This document shows positions 16,169-25,512 of a stretch of 64,000 bases of DNA, in pieces. The translations under genes were made by a program, and so were the position numbers. This stretch comes from Deltaproteobacteria bacterium (GTDB lineage: Bacteria > Myxococcota_A > Polyangia > Polyangiales > Polyangiaceae), in contig JACRCQ010000058.1 of assembly GCA_016218915.1 (NCBI GenBank), positions 62,001 to 126,000 of the forward strand, read 5' to 3'. Below the pieces are notes generated by a model. It saw only the letters and a list, made by a program, of their open reading frames with translations, had not been told where the DNA came from and ran no database searches. Position 1 is the first letter of the stretch, and every line of letters starts with the position of its first letter.

Positions 16169-17884
16169 TCATCCCTTGTAGGACGTGGTATCGAGCAGGA
16201 TCACGTTCGTTTTCGAGCGGGTCTCCCCCACGCTCGTCACGTAGATCGCAGGCTGGTCCTGCACCGGGCAGACCTTTTCGCAGGCCCCGCAGCCGATGCA
16301 CAGCGAGGGGTCCACGTGCGGGCGCTGGAGCTTGACGGTTCGCATGGCCGGAGCCGCGTGGTCCGCGCCCGCCTTGCTGTCACGCACCGGGGCCTCGACC
16401 TCCTCGACCCAGATCGCCTTGGGCGAGGTCGGGCAGAACTCCTCGCACACGATGCACGGCGTCTGCATGGCCCAGGGCAGGCAGCGCCCATGGTCGTAGA
16501 ACGCTGTGCCGATCTTGACCGGCGGGCGCCCGATCCCGAGCTTGTGCGCCTCGGTGATCTTCTGGATCGCTCCGGTCGGGCACACCTGCCCGCACAGCAC
16601 GCAGGAGTGCTCGCAGTAGCCGATCCGCGGGATCAGGATCGGCGTCCAGAGCCCCTCGATCCCTGCCTCGAACATCGCTGGATGCAGCGCGTTGTTGGGG
16701 CACACCTTCATGCACTGGCCGCAACGGATGCACTTGCCGAGCAGGTCGCGCTCTTCAATCGCACCTGGCGGACGAATCACGCGCGGGTTGTAGTTGACGT
16801 CGAGCTCATCGGCCACGCGAGCAGCAGGCACGAACGCTGCCCCAGCAGCGACCGTAGCGAGCACCGTGCGACGCTGCGTATCCGGCTTCTGGATCGAGTC
16901 CTTCCTGTCCGGCAGCAGCTTGAACTTGATCACGTCCTCTGGGCACGCGTTCTCGCAGTTCAAGCACATGTGGCATTCGTCCTGACGCCACTTCGCCCCG
17001 CCTTGCGGGCTGTCCGCTCCCTGGCAATGCAGCAGGCACAAGTTGCAGTCGGTGCACTTGGAGTGATCCTTCTGCATGCCGAACAGGGAGAAGCGTGAGG
17101 TCACGCCGAGCAGGGCGCCCAAGGGGCAGAGCACGCGGCACCAGAACCGCGGGATGAAGCGGTTCATCAGGAGCACGGCCACGACCAGCAGGCCGATCAG
17201 CCACGCGCCGTGATAGTGGAGCTGCTGCGTCTGCCACACGTGCCGCGCCAGCGCGTCCTGGGTCGCATCGCTCGCGTTCTGCACGGCGCGCACGTTGGTG
17301 TCCGTGGCGGCGACCAGCCCGCGCGAGGTCACGTAGCTGGCTGCAGGCAGGATGGCGAGGCCGATGGATCGGACCGCCATGCAGATCGGATCAAAGGCTC
17401 CGCCGATGGCGCTGCCCGCAACCGCTGCCCCGAGAAATGCATACAGAAGGTAGTACTTCACGCGCTGGCGCCCAGGGCGCGTGCGATTGGACTCGATCCG
17501 GACCGCGCCTCGACCGCGGCGCGACGGCAGAAGCCAGCCGAGAATGTGGTGCAGCGTGCCGAACGGGCAGAGCCATCCGCAGAAGACCCGGCCGAATACC
17601 AGCGTCAAGGCCACGATCACGAGCGACCAGAGCATGCTCCGGTACACCGTGTGCGACGACAGGAACGTGAGCAGGGCAGCGAACGGGTCGAACGACAGGA
17701 AGACCTCGACCGGCCAGGGGAGGCGGACCGGGGAGTCCGATGCCGCTGAGAACGTGCCCCGGAATGCGGTCTGCACCAGCAGGTAGAGGAACAGGGCCAG
17801 GAACGTTCCCTGCGTGATGCGACGCGCCCAGCGCAGGATCCGGATGCTCTTGCGAGGTGGGACTATGGCGCGTTTGGCAGCCAT
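16169..17884 (-). CDS. membrane polyferredoxin (NapH/NosR-type 4Fe-4S protein)
   Basis: The 571-residue protein has about four or five membrane helices in its first half, with CGWLCP at 102-107 and CRVLCP at 249-254, the CxxxCP pairs of NapH/NosR/CcoG-type proteins. The second half carries several Cys clusters: 277-287, 304-314, 385-395, 424-435, 468-484 and 529-539, enough for five or six 4Fe-4S centres. It should carry electrons across or at the membrane. The start follows a strong ribosome site (aaggaggt) inside the end of the DUF362 gene, 3 bases apart, so the two are tightly coupled. The exact electron donor and acceptor are unknown. Confidence 0.9.
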   Translation of the reverse strand: MAAKRAIVPPRKSIRILRWARRITQGTFLALFLYLLVQTAFRGTFSAASDSPVRLPWPVEVFLSFDPFAALLTFLSSHTVYRSMLWSLVIVALTLVFGRVFCGWLCPFGTLHHILGWLLPSRRGRGAVRIESNRTRPGRQRVKYYLLYAFLGAAVAGSAIGGAFDPICMAVRSIGLAILPAASYVTSRGLVAATDTNVRAVQNASDATQDALARHVWQTQQLHYHGAWLIGLLVVAVLLMNRFIPRFWCRVLCPLGALLGVTSRFSLFGMQKDHSKCTDCNLCLLHCQGADSPQGGAKWRQDECHMCLNCENACPEDVIKFKLLPDRKDSIQKPDTQRRTVLATVAAGAAFVPAARVADELDVNYNPRVIRPPGAIEERDLLGKCIRCGQCMKVCPNNALHPAMFEAGIEGLWTPILIPRIGYCEHSCVLCGQVCPTGAIQKITEAHKLGIGRPPVKIGTAFYDHGRCLPWAMQTPCIVCEEFCPTSPKAIWVEEVEAPVRDSKAGADHAAPAMRTVKLQRPHVDPSLCIGCGACEKVCPVQDQPAIYVTSVGETRSKTNVILLDTTSYKG

Positions 17885-17887
17885 CCC

Positions 17888-18856
17888 CTAGACCTCCTTC
17901 ACGCGCAGCTTGTCCCACTGCATCGTGCCGATCCTGCGATCCGTGGCGATCTGGAGATAGGGAATCGCTTCGGCCTTCGCGCCGATCAAGGTGCACGCGA
18001 ACGCGTCGGCTGCAACCTGATCCACGCTCGCGATCACCGTGTTCATCTCGACCGTGTCGTCGATGTTGCCGCCCTGCGGCCCATTGCGCACCAGCACGCG
18101 CGTGGCATCCACGACGGTCAGCGTGGGACGCATGAACGTGGACAGATCCGCGATCGACACGTTGATGTTCTGGTGCAGCCGGTTGCGACGTCCGCCGAGG
18201 ATGCCGTACCAGTTCTTCATCGCACCCGTGAACCGTGCGAGGTTGTGGTGCTTCGCCACAGGCACGTTGATGACCTTGTCGGCATTGACCAGCGGCGTGA
18301 AGATCGGCCAGTCGTCGAGCAGCTCGCCCCGAAGACGCATGTTGCGGAAACGGTGGTCCGCAGGCAGCACGACGTCCGCGCCAACCTCGTAGGCCTTCTT
18401 CCAGATTCCGGAGCGCTGGAAGCATCGATTCGCTTCGTTGCAGGACACGTCGGTCACGACCACGGTCTTGGCACCCGCGTCGAACGCGGCCTTGACCACG
18501 GCTGCGACCACGTCGGGATTGGTGTTCGCCGCGTGGATGGGAGCGCGATCCCAGCCGATGTTCGGCTTGACGACCACGATGTCGCCCCGGGAGATGAAGC
18601 GCGACATGCCGCCCAGCGCAGCAAGAGCCTTGGCCGTGAGCGCGGACGGATCCGTGTCGTTGCGCGCGATTGCCATCTCAGGCAGGGCAGGGTCGCCACC
18701 CTGCGCCCGGAAGTCGCGCACCTGCGGCTGCTGGGCGCCGTGCGCTTCTCCCACGATCCCTCGGTCCCAGCGGGCGCGTGCGATCAGGGTCGCACCAGCG
18801 GCCACGGCCGCGGCAGATCCGATGCGCGTGAGGGCCTCGCGACGGGAGATCGGCAT
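17888..18856 (-). CDS. DUF362 domain protein with Tat-like signal
   Basis: The 322-residue product starts MPISRREALTRIG, a Tat-like twin-Arg signal with a short hydrophobic stretch. DUF362 hallmarks follow: VVVKPNIGWDRAP, a Rossmann-like KTVVVTDVSC, NVPVAKHH and MKNWYGILGG. Family members are often linked to Fe-S proteins, which fits the polyferredoxin encoded immediately downstream. The ATG at 18856 is used because upstream sequence is non-coding on this strand and belongs to the divergent promoter region. It is the first gene of the five-gene leftward set. Confidence 0.85.
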   Translation of the reverse strand: MPISRREALTRIGSAAAVAAGATLIARARWDRGIVGEAHGAQQPQVRDFRAQGGDPALPEMAIARNDTDPSALTAKALAALGGMSRFISRGDIVVVKPNIGWDRAPIHAANTNPDVVAAVVKAAFDAGAKTVVVTDVSCNEANRCFQRSGIWKKAYEVGADVVLPADHRFRNMRLRGELLDDWPIFTPLVNADKVINVPVAKHHNLARFTGAMKNWYGILGGRRNRLHQNINVSIADLSTFMRPTLTVVDATRVLVRNGPQGGNIDDTVEMNTVIASVDQVAADAFACTLIGAKAEAIPYLQIATDRRIGTMQWDKLRVKEV

Positions 18857-19030
18857 GGCTGGGTTGCTAGCCTGAAAGGCAGGACAGGGCAACTGTATGG
18901 AGCCGCGAGCGGGTTGCGCACGCGAGACGCGTGATCGCCCCGCCCGCTCCCAGACGGTCGCGGCTCCACGCGCAGCTCCACGCGCGGCTCCGTATGGACC
19001 CACGCGCTGGGCGCGTGTAAGCGAGCACTC
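18857..19030. promoter_or_regulatory. divergent intergenic region with 12-base direct repeat
   Basis: This gap between divergent start codons must hold promoters for both the DUF362 operon and the oxidoreductase gene. It contains gctccacgcgc at 18963-18973 and again at 18975-18985, with a partial third copy after it. No clear -35/-10 pair stands out. The repeats could be regulator sites, but this is inference. Confidence 0.35.
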
Positions 19031-20185
19031 ATGAAAGCCCTCGTCCTCGGAATCGGACTCCAGGGGCGCGCAGTCGTGCACGACCTCGATCGCTGCGGTT
19101 TCGAAGTGATCGCCGCGGACGTCGATGCTGGCGCGGTGTCCAAGTCGCTCGAGCAGCTCGGGTGCTCCAAAGCGCGGGCCGTCAGCCTCGACGTAGCGCG
19201 CGGCGAGCAGCTCCATGCCTTCGTGCGTGACACCGCCCCCAGCGTCGTCGTGTGCATGGTTCCCCCGGCGTTCCAGGAGCAGGTTGCACAGGCTGCGCTC
19301 GATGCGGGCGCCCACTTCGTGTCCAGCAGCTACACCGGCCCGGTCGCATCGCTCGATGCACAAGCGCGCGCCCGGGGCCTGGTCATGCTCCCTGAGATCG
19401 GACTGGACCCCGGGATCGACCTGGTGATGGCCCATTCGGTCCTCTCCGAGTTCGACGAGGTGGTCGGGCTGCACATGTACGGCGGAGGCATTCCGGAGGC
19501 CGGAGCCGACGACAACCCGCTCCGCTACAAGGTGACCTGGACCTTCGAGGGCGTGCTCGGTGCCTACAAACGTCCTGCGAAGCTGCTGCGCGAAGGGGTC
19601 GAGGTGTCCATCGACGGCGAGCGGATCTTCCGGCCTGAGAACACGAGCACCATCGACGTCCCTGGGCTTGGGCCCCTCGAGGCCTACCCGAATGGGGATG
19701 CGGTCCATTACGCGTCCTTGTTCGGGCTTGGCCCGTCGTTGCGCGATCTAGGGCGTTTCGCCCTGCGTTGGCCTGGGCATTGCGCGTTCTGGAGCACGGT
19801 CGCTGCCCTCGGATTCCTGCGCGACGAGCCTATCGCCGTGGATGGCGTGCAGGTGCCGCCTCGGAAGTTCGTGGCGCGTCTGCTCGAGCCGCAGCTCCGA
19901 TTCGCAGACCAGGAACGCGACCTGGCCATCCTGCGGGTGCGTGCGTGGGGAACCCGCAGGGGCAAGCCGCACGAGGTCACGCTGGATCTGATCGATCGCA
20001 GGGATCTGTCCACCGGGCTGTATGCGATGAACCGGACCGTGGGCTACTCGGCGAGCATCGGCGCGCAGATGATCCTGCGCGGAGAGATCACGGCGCCGGG
20101 GGTGCTCAACCCGGCGCGCGACATCCCCATCGAGCCGTTCTTCAAGGAGCTTCGTGCCCGGGGCATGGAGCTGGTGAGGCGCTGA
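19031..20185 (+). CDS. saccharopine-dehydrogenase-family NAD(P) oxidoreductase
   Basis: The 384-residue product opens with LVLGIGLQGRAVVHDL, an NAD(P)-binding GxGxxG motif, and has PEIGLDPGIDLVMAHSV, typical of saccharopine dehydrogenase and lysine 6-dehydrogenase-like enzymes. The C-terminal half includes WTFEGVLGAYKRPA and an alpha/beta domain expected for the fold. It is cytoplasmic. The gene for an aminotransferase follows after 6 bases, so an amino-acid or amine pathway is likely. The substrate is not determined by sequence. Confidence 0.85.
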   Translation: MKALVLGIGLQGRAVVHDLDRCGFEVIAADVDAGAVSKSLEQLGCSKARAVSLDVARGEQLHAFVRDTAPSVVVCMVPPAFQEQVAQAALDAGAHFVSSSYTGPVASLDAQARARGLVMLPEIGLDPGIDLVMAHSVLSEFDEVVGLHMYGGGIPEAGADDNPLRYKVTWTFEGVLGAYKRPAKLLREGVEVSIDGERIFRPENTSTIDVPGLGPLEAYPNGDAVHYASLFGLGPSLRDLGRFALRWPGHCAFWSTVAALGFLRDEPIAVDGVQVPPRKFVARLLEPQLRFADQERDLAILRVRAWGTRRGKPHEVTLDLIDRRDLSTGLYAMNRTVGYSASIGAQMILRGEITAPGVLNPARDIPIEPFFKELRARGMELVRR

Positions 20186-20191
20186 GTCACC

Positions 20192-21343
20192 ATGACGCCA
20201 TCCATCTCTTCGAAGCTGCCGAATGTAGGCACCACGATCTTCACGGTGATGTCCGCGCTGGCGAACGAGCACCGTGCGATCAACCTGTCCCAGGGGTTCC
20301 CCGACTTTGCCGTACCCAAGGCGCTGCTGGATGCCGTGGATCGGCACCTTCGCGAAGGGCACAACCAGTATGCCCCCATGGCTGGCCTGCCCGCGCTTCG
20401 TCAGGCGATTGCCGACAAGACCCGCGGGCTCTACCAGGTGACGATCGACCCTGACACCGAGATCACCGTGACTTCAGGGGCGACCGAGGCGATCTTCGAC
20501 GCTGTGACCTCGGTGGTGCATCCGGGCGACGAGGTCATCCTGTTCGATCCCGCCTACGACTCGTACGAGCCGGCCGTGGATCTCTGCGGCGGCAGGGCCA
20601 TCCGCATCCCCCTGCAACCCCCGTCGTTCGCAGTGGACTGGGACCGGGTTCGAGATGCGATCACGCCCAGAACGCGCCTGATCATGCTCAACACGCCCCA
20701 CAACCCGAGCGGGACGGTGTGGAGCTCCAGGGACATGGACAACCTGGCAGGGCTGGTGCGCGACACCGGGATCCTGGTGCTGAGCGACGAGGTCTACGAG
20801 CACATCCTGTTCGACGGGCTCGAGCATCCGAGCGTGCTTCGCCACCCCGAGCTTTCCGCTCGGTCGTTTGCGGTGTTCTCCTTTGGCAAGACGTACCACG
20901 CGACCGGCTGGAAGCTGGGCTACTGCGTGGCGCCTCCGTCGATGACTGCGGAGTTCCGCAAGGTGCACCAGTACGTGACGTTCTGCACGAGCACGCCGAT
21001 GCAGCATGCGCTGGCAGACTTCATGGTGAGCGCGCCTGAGCATTGGCAGCGGCTTCCGGCGTTCTACCAGGCTCGGCGCGACCGGTTCTGCGCCCTGTTG
21101 AAGGGGTCGCGGCTGCGTTTCGTTCCATCGAGCGGCACGTACTTCCAGCTGGTGGACTACAGTGCGATCTCGGACCTGGACGACATGAGCTATGCCCGCA
21201 AGCTGACCATCGAATCCGGGGTGGCAGCAATTCCGGTCTCGGTGTTCTACAAGGAGCCGCCGGCCGCGAAGCTCTTGCGGTTCTGCTTTGCCAAGGACGA
21301 ATCCACGCTGGAAAGGGCTGCAGAGGTCCTGCGAAAGCTCTGA
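20192..21343 (+). CDS. PLP-dependent aminotransferase (methionine/kynurenine aminotransferase type)
   Basis: The 383-residue fold-type I enzyme begins KLPNVGTTIFTVMSALANEH and INLSQGFPDF, very like E. coli YbdL methionine aminotransferase and kynurenine aminotransferases. NTPHNPSGTVW and SFGKTYHATGWKLGY carry PLP contacts, with the Schiff-base Lys in the latter. It should move amino groups from amino acids to a keto acid in the cytoplasm. It follows the saccharopine-dehydrogenase-like gene by 6 bases, which suggests joint expression. Confidence 0.9.
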   Translation: MTPSISSKLPNVGTTIFTVMSALANEHRAINLSQGFPDFAVPKALLDAVDRHLREGHNQYAPMAGLPALRQAIADKTRGLYQVTIDPDTEITVTSGATEAIFDAVTSVVHPGDEVILFDPAYDSYEPAVDLCGGRAIRIPLQPPSFAVDWDRVRDAITPRTRLIMLNTPHNPSGTVWSSRDMDNLAGLVRDTGILVLSDEVYEHILFDGLEHPSVLRHPELSARSFAVFSFGKTYHATGWKLGYCVAPPSMTAEFRKVHQYVTFCTSTPMQHALADFMVSAPEHWQRLPAFYQARRDRFCALLKGSRLRFVPSSGTYFQLVDYSAISDLDDMSYARKLTIESGVAAIPVSVFYKEPPAAKLLRFCFAKDESTLERAAEVLRKL

Positions 21344-21466
21344 CCGTCCGCCCAAATCCCCCTGCAACCATCCCCCTTGCACAAGGGCATCCCGGTGCGT
21401 AGACTACGCAACCCTTCGTTCCGGAATTGCTGGAGCGATTCGTCCGCTCCGGCTTCAGAGGTCATG

Positions 21467-21679
21467 ATGAAAGAGAAGATTCACCCCAGGTACATCGCCG
21501 CCCGCATCGCTTGCGCATGCGGCTCCGTCGTCGAGACCCGCTCGACCGCTGGCGACTTCACTGTCGACGTCTGCTCGAGCTGCCACCCGTTCTACACGGG
21601 CAAGATGAAGCTGATGGACACGCAGGGACGCATTGACCGGTTCCGTCGCAAGTACGCCACCAAGGAAAAGGCTTCCTAG
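21467..21679 (+). CDS. rpmE: 50S ribosomal protein L31
   Basis: The 70-residue product MKEKIHPRYIAARIAC shows the L31 opening. CAC and CSSCHPFYTGK provide the Cys residues of the zinc-binding form, and RIDRFRRKY is the usual C-terminal motif. Two ATG codons are adjacent; the second is chosen because it leaves 5 bases to agagg and yields the normal start. It heads the conserved rpmE-DUF1385-prfA gene order. Confidence 0.95.
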   Translation: MKEKIHPRYIAARIACACGSVVETRSTAGDFTVDVCSSCHPFYTGKMKLMDTQGRIDRFRRKYATKEKAS

Positions 21680-21769
21680 GTTGCTGCTCAGGGCTGCCCT
21701 GTGGGGCGCACGCGGATGTGCATCTCCCGGGGTATTCCCAAATCCCTTCCGCTGTTCCAGACAAGCGAC

Positions 21770-22957
21770 ATGACGTTGAGCTCAGGACCGACGAGGCGTC
21801 CGTACATCGGAGGCCAGGCCGTCATCGAGGGCGTCATGATGCGCTCTCCCCAGTCGTTCGCGATCGTCGTGCGCCGAAAGTCCGGCGCGCTCGTCGTGCG
21901 CGAGCGGGCCATGCCCGACGCACGCAAGGGGGTGCTGTCGTGGCCGCTGGTGCGCGGGGTGGCTTCCCTCGTGGAAGCCTTGCGCCTCGGCTCGCAGGCG
22001 CTTCGGTTCTCCATGGACCACTACGAGCAGGACATGGAGGAAGAGGAGTCCGGCAAGAGCAAGCCCAAGGGTGGAAGCAAGCCCAAGTCGGATCATCCCG
22101 GGGTGTTGAACACGCTTGCGAGCTGGGTGTTGACGCTCGCGACGCTCGACACCGAGCCGCAGCCGCCGACCCCGATGCCCCCGAGCAAGGGCAAGAGCCC
22201 GATCACCTGGTTGGCGCTCTTCATCGCGATCGCCTTCTTCGTGGCGCTCCCGCAGGCGACCGCCTATGCGGCGAACAGCCTGCTGCACATGAATGCGGAC
22301 CTTCGTTCCCCGGGATTCCAGCTGCTGACCGGGTTCTTCAAGCTCGCCATCGTGATCGGCTACATGCTGGTGATCCGCAGGGTCCCGGAGATCTACCGTG
22401 TGTTCCAGTACCACGGGGCAGAGCACAAGACGATCGCGACCTGGGAGGCCGAGAAGCCGCTTACCGTTGAGAACGCGCGCGGGCATTCGAGGCTCCATGC
22501 GCGGTGCGGCACGGCTTTCCTGGTGATGGTGGTGCTGGTCTCGATCCTGATGTTCACCGCGATCGCGCCGCTGCTCCCGCACGTCCCTGTGGGCGGAGCC
22601 GCGCTCGAGAACGTGATCTTCTTCTTCATGAAGCTTCCGGCGCTGCCCGTGGTCGCTGCGATCACCTACGAGCTGCAGCGTCTGTCCGCGAAGTACTGTC
22701 TGACCGGGCCGCTTCGCCTGGTGCTCTACCCCGGCTTTGCGGTCCAGCTGATCACCACGGTCGAGCCTGACGACAAGCAGCTGGAGGTGGCGCTCGCCTC
22801 GCTCAAGGCCACGCTCTGGCGCGAGCAAGCAGAGGAGGGCGCAGCGCCGAAGGTGCCCAAGGACAGGCTGATCGAGTCGTTCGACGAGCTGATGGCTTTA
22901 CCCCCGTACGGAAAAGCCGCTGTCGCGGTATCCTCGGACCAGCATGCTGCCCCGTGA
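21770..22957 (+). CDS. DUF1385 family membrane protein (YqhQ-like)
   Basis: The 395-residue product has the DUF1385 signature IGGQAVIEGVMMRSP at the N-terminus and YHGAEHKTI in the middle, with about four hydrophobic helices. A 70-residue charged, Pro-rich insertion lies after the first part. The family is often found near rpmE and prfA, as here, but its job is unknown. The first in-frame GTG is at 21701; the ATG at 21770 just before the conserved block is preferred, without a strong ribosome site. Its end overlaps prfA by 14 bases. Confidence 0.88.
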   Translation: MTLSSGPTRRPYIGGQAVIEGVMMRSPQSFAIVVRRKSGALVVRERAMPDARKGVLSWPLVRGVASLVEALRLGSQALRFSMDHYEQDMEEEESGKSKPKGGSKPKSDHPGVLNTLASWVLTLATLDTEPQPPTPMPPSKGKSPITWLALFIAIAFFVALPQATAYAANSLLHMNADLRSPGFQLLTGFFKLAIVIGYMLVIRRVPEIYRVFQYHGAEHKTIATWEAEKPLTVENARGHSRLHARCGTAFLVMVVLVSILMFTAIAPLLPHVPVGGAALENVIFFFMKLPALPVVAAITYELQRLSAKYCLTGPLRLVLYPGFAVQLITTVEPDDKQLEVALASLKATLWREQAEEGAAPKVPKDRLIESFDELMALPPYGKAAVAVSSDQHAAP

Positions 22958-24047
22958 GAAGCTAGAGGCGCTGGCGCGCCGCTACCAGGAGATCGATCTG
23001 GCGTTGTGCGAGCCCGAGGTGCTCGCCGACTACCAGAAGATGCAGAAGCTCAACAAGGAGCGCAGCGACATCGAGCCTGTGGTGCGAGCCCAGGAGAAGC
23101 TGATGAAAGCGGCCGCACGCCTGCAGGAGGACAAGGCCGCCTTGTCCGATCCGGACCTGCGCGAGCTGGTCGAGGGCGAGATCCCGGTCCTGGAGTCCGA
23201 GATCGCGGCGCTCGAAGACGAGATCCGTCGGATGCTCCTTCCCGCAGACCCCAACGACAAGCGCAACACGATCGTGGAAGTGCGCGGTGGCGAAGGGGGC
23301 GAGGAAGCAGCGCTGTTTGCCGCTGACCTGTTCCGCATGTACTTGCGCTTCGCCGAGGCCCGCAAGTGGAAGGTCGAGATCATGAGCCTGAGCGAGGCCT
23401 CGGCCGGCGGCACCAAGGAAGTGATCGCGCTGTTCTCCGGCCAGGATGTGTACAGCAAGCTGCGCTACGAAGCCGGTGTGCACCGCGTGCAGCGCGTGCC
23501 GGTCACCGAGGCCCAGGGACGCATCCACACCTCGACCGCAACCGTCGTCGTGCTGCCCGAAGCCGAAGACGTGGAAGTGCAGATCGAGGACAAGGACCTG
23601 CGCTTCGACATCGCTGCGTCGGGTGGGCCAGGCGGGCAGGGGGTCAATACCACCAACAGCGCCGTGCAGATCACGCACCTGCCGACAGGCATGATCGTCA
23701 AGTGCCAGGACGAGCGCTCGCAGATCAAGAACAAGGCCAAGGCGCTCAAGGTCCTCAAGAGCCGCCTGCTGGATCTGGAGTGCCAGAAGCGCGAGGCGGC
23801 CACAACTGCGGAGCGACGGGGCATGGTGGGCACGGGCGAGCGGGCGCAGAAGGTGCGCACCTACAACTTCCCGCAGAACCGCGTGACCGACCACCGCATC
23901 GGCCTGACGCTGCACAAGCTCGATCGGATCATGGAGGGTGACCTCGACGAGCTGATCACGGCGCTGCGAAACAGCCACCAGGCGGAGATGCTCGGGGGAG
24001 CGGGCGATCCGGCCCACGTTGCGGATCGACGCATGGAGGACGCGTGA
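22944..24047 (+). CDS. prfA: peptide chain release factor 1
   Basis: RF1 recognises UAA and UAG stop codons and triggers peptide release on the ribosome. The 367-residue length is normal. The GGQ loop is in SGGPGGQGVNTT and VRGGEGGEEA precedes it, both typical of class I release factors. The start lies inside the end of the DUF1385 gene with a 14-base overlap, and the TGA overlaps the next GTG. Confidence 0.97.
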   Translation: MLPREKLEALARRYQEIDLALCEPEVLADYQKMQKLNKERSDIEPVVRAQEKLMKAAARLQEDKAALSDPDLRELVEGEIPVLESEIAALEDEIRRMLLPADPNDKRNTIVEVRGGEGGEEAALFAADLFRMYLRFAEARKWKVEIMSLSEASAGGTKEVIALFSGQDVYSKLRYEAGVHRVQRVPVTEAQGRIHTSTATVVVLPEAEDVEVQIEDKDLRFDIAASGGPGGQGVNTTNSAVQITHLPTGMIVKCQDERSQIKNKAKALKVLKSRLLDLECQKREAATTAERRGMVGTGERAQKVRTYNFPQNRVTDHRIGLTLHKLDRIMEGDLDELITALRNSHQAEMLGGAGDPAHVADRRMEDA

Positions 24048-24508
24048 TCCTGCGTGGGAGTGCAACGTCCCTGGCTCGACGCGTGCTCCGCCATCCTGAA
24101 TCGCTCCTGTGCGCGTTGGCCTTGGATCCATCGCTGCTTTCGCGCAACCGCAACTTCGCGCTGTACACGGCGCCGGCCATGCGAAGGTCCCATGCACGCG
24201 CCGTCTCGTTGCGCGCCCTGGCGCGTGACATCGCGTCGTGGCCGCCCGTGCACTCCCCGGTCCTTCAGCTCCTCGAGTCCGACCGAGCCGTGGAGCTCGT
24301 CTACCACGACGAGACTCTGGCCCTGACGCGTCGCGTCCCGCTCGATCCGTTGGAGATGTCTCTTCTCAAGGTGCTGGTTGCGCGTCGCACGCAGGCGCCG
24401 CCAGCGCTGCTGCGCACGCGCGCCGAGGATCTGCAGCGTGTGAGCGAGGCCCTCGCCCGGATCGGCATCGAACTGGGAGATCCGCCCGATTCGGCGCGAT
24501 GTGCCTGA
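24044..24508 (+). CDS. hypothetical protein downstream of prfA
   Basis: The GTG start shares GTGA with the prfA stop, so it is probably translationally coupled. The 154-residue product is Arg/Leu/Ala-rich and shows predicted helices, but no motif I recognise. There is no signal peptide. In many bacteria the glutamine methyltransferase gene prmC follows prfA; this protein lacks the NPPY motif and is too short to be PrmC. It ends just before the HIT gene. Confidence 0.6.
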   Translation: MILRGSATSLARRVLRHPESLLCALALDPSLLSRNRNFALYTAPAMRRSHARAVSLRALARDIASWPPVHSPVLQLLESDRAVELVYHDETLALTRRVPLDPLEMSLLKVLVARRTQAPPALLRTRAEDLQRVSEALARIGIELGDPPDSARCA

Positions 24509-24518
24509 AGGAGGGAGC

Positions 24519-24857
24519 ATGTGCGTATTCTGCAAGATCGTCAGCGGTGAGGCGGCGGCGAGGATCGTGTTCCAGGACGAAGACGTCCTGGCGTTTCACG
24601 ACGTCAATCCTCAGGCGCCCACGCACGTGCTGGTCATCCCGCGCAGGCACGTCGTTTCGCTCGCCGACACCGAGGACGGCGACACGGAGCTGCTCGGCAA
24701 GCTGATGCAGTGCGCGCGGCGAGTTGCCGAGATGCTGGACCTGGTCAAGTCCGGCTACCGCGTGGTCATCAACAACGGCGCTGGCGCCGGACAAAGCGTT
24801 TTCCACCTGCACGTTCACGTGATCGGCGGACGCCGCATGCGCTGGCCGCCTGGGTGA
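24519..24857 (+). CDS. HIT family nucleotide-binding protein
   Basis: The 112-residue cytoplasmic protein has CVFCKIVSGE at the N-terminus, HVLVIPRRHV in the middle and the triad HLHVHVIGG near the end. These mark an HinT-type purine nucleoside phosphoramidase. A very good ribosome site (aaggaggga) lies 3 bases upstream of the ATG. An earlier in-frame GTG lies before the site and is unlikely. Confidence 0.93.
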   Translation: MCVFCKIVSGEAAARIVFQDEDVLAFHDVNPQAPTHVLVIPRRHVVSLADTEDGDTELLGKLMQCARRVAEMLDLVKSGYRVVINNGAGAGQSVFHLHVHVIGGRRMRWPPG

Positions 24858-24950
24858 GCTCACGCGGGATCGTCGTTGACAGCTCCTGTTCACAACGTCT
24901 AGATGCGCTGCTGGCCCCGTGCCCCCCACACGTCCCCAGGATGGTGAATC

Positions 24951-25484
24951 ATGATGGTAGAAGCCGACCACGATGAGGTGAAGAGCTTCACTCGCCTGCA
25001 CGAACGTCTTCGCAAGGACATGTCCGTCCTTCTCTCCCGGCTGCTGCCCATGACCCTGCTGCGTCAGTGGATGGTCGAGCAGCGCCAGGGCTCCCAGTAC
25101 CGCAACGACCCCAAGCGTCTGCTCCGCTCCATGCTCAGCACCCAGGCGCCGCCCGATGCGTGGCTGATCACCAAGGCAGCGCTGGAGCTGCACTTCCACA
25201 TGACGCCCGATGCGGTCAAGATGATCGCCGGGTTCTGCCGCAGGGTGGGGCTGCCGTGCGACGATCAAGCGACGCTCGCCGAGGAAGCAGATCCGTGGAG
25301 CGTGTCCGACGAGCGCGCGGTGGAAGCCTACCTCGCGTTCCGGGACTCCTACGAGCCCGAGGTGTTCGGCCTGTACGGGCTCTACTTTGCCGGAATGTCT
25401 GGCTGGGACCGGCACCCCAAGCTGATCGAAGCCTCCTTCGTCGACCTGAAACGCGCCGCGCAGCCTTCGGCGGAAGCCACCTGA
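24951..25484 (+). CDS. hypothetical protein, 177 residues
   Basis: Predicted to be mostly helical, with no signal peptide, membrane helix or recognised motif. Near the C-terminus it has YGLYFAGMSGWDRH, followed by a Pro/Ala-rich tail. Codon use fits a real gene (strong GC at third positions in this frame). It converges with the NarM-like gene, 28 bases away. Two adjacent ATG codons make the start uncertain by one codon. Confidence 0.65.
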   Translation: MMVEADHDEVKSFTRLHERLRKDMSVLLSRLLPMTLLRQWMVEQRQGSQYRNDPKRLLRSMLSTQAPPDAWLITKAALELHFHMTPDAVKMIAGFCRRVGLPCDDQATLAEEADPWSVSDERAVEAYLAFRDSYEPEVFGLYGLYFAGMSGWDRHPKLIEASFVDLKRAAQPSAEAT

Positions 25485-25512
25485 CAGCGCTCGCTCCAGC
25501 GGGTCGCGCTCT

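Noticed and set aside
22962..24197. A 411-codon open frame antisense to prfA
   Set aside because: Composition is that of a shadow frame, and prfA is certain on the + strand.
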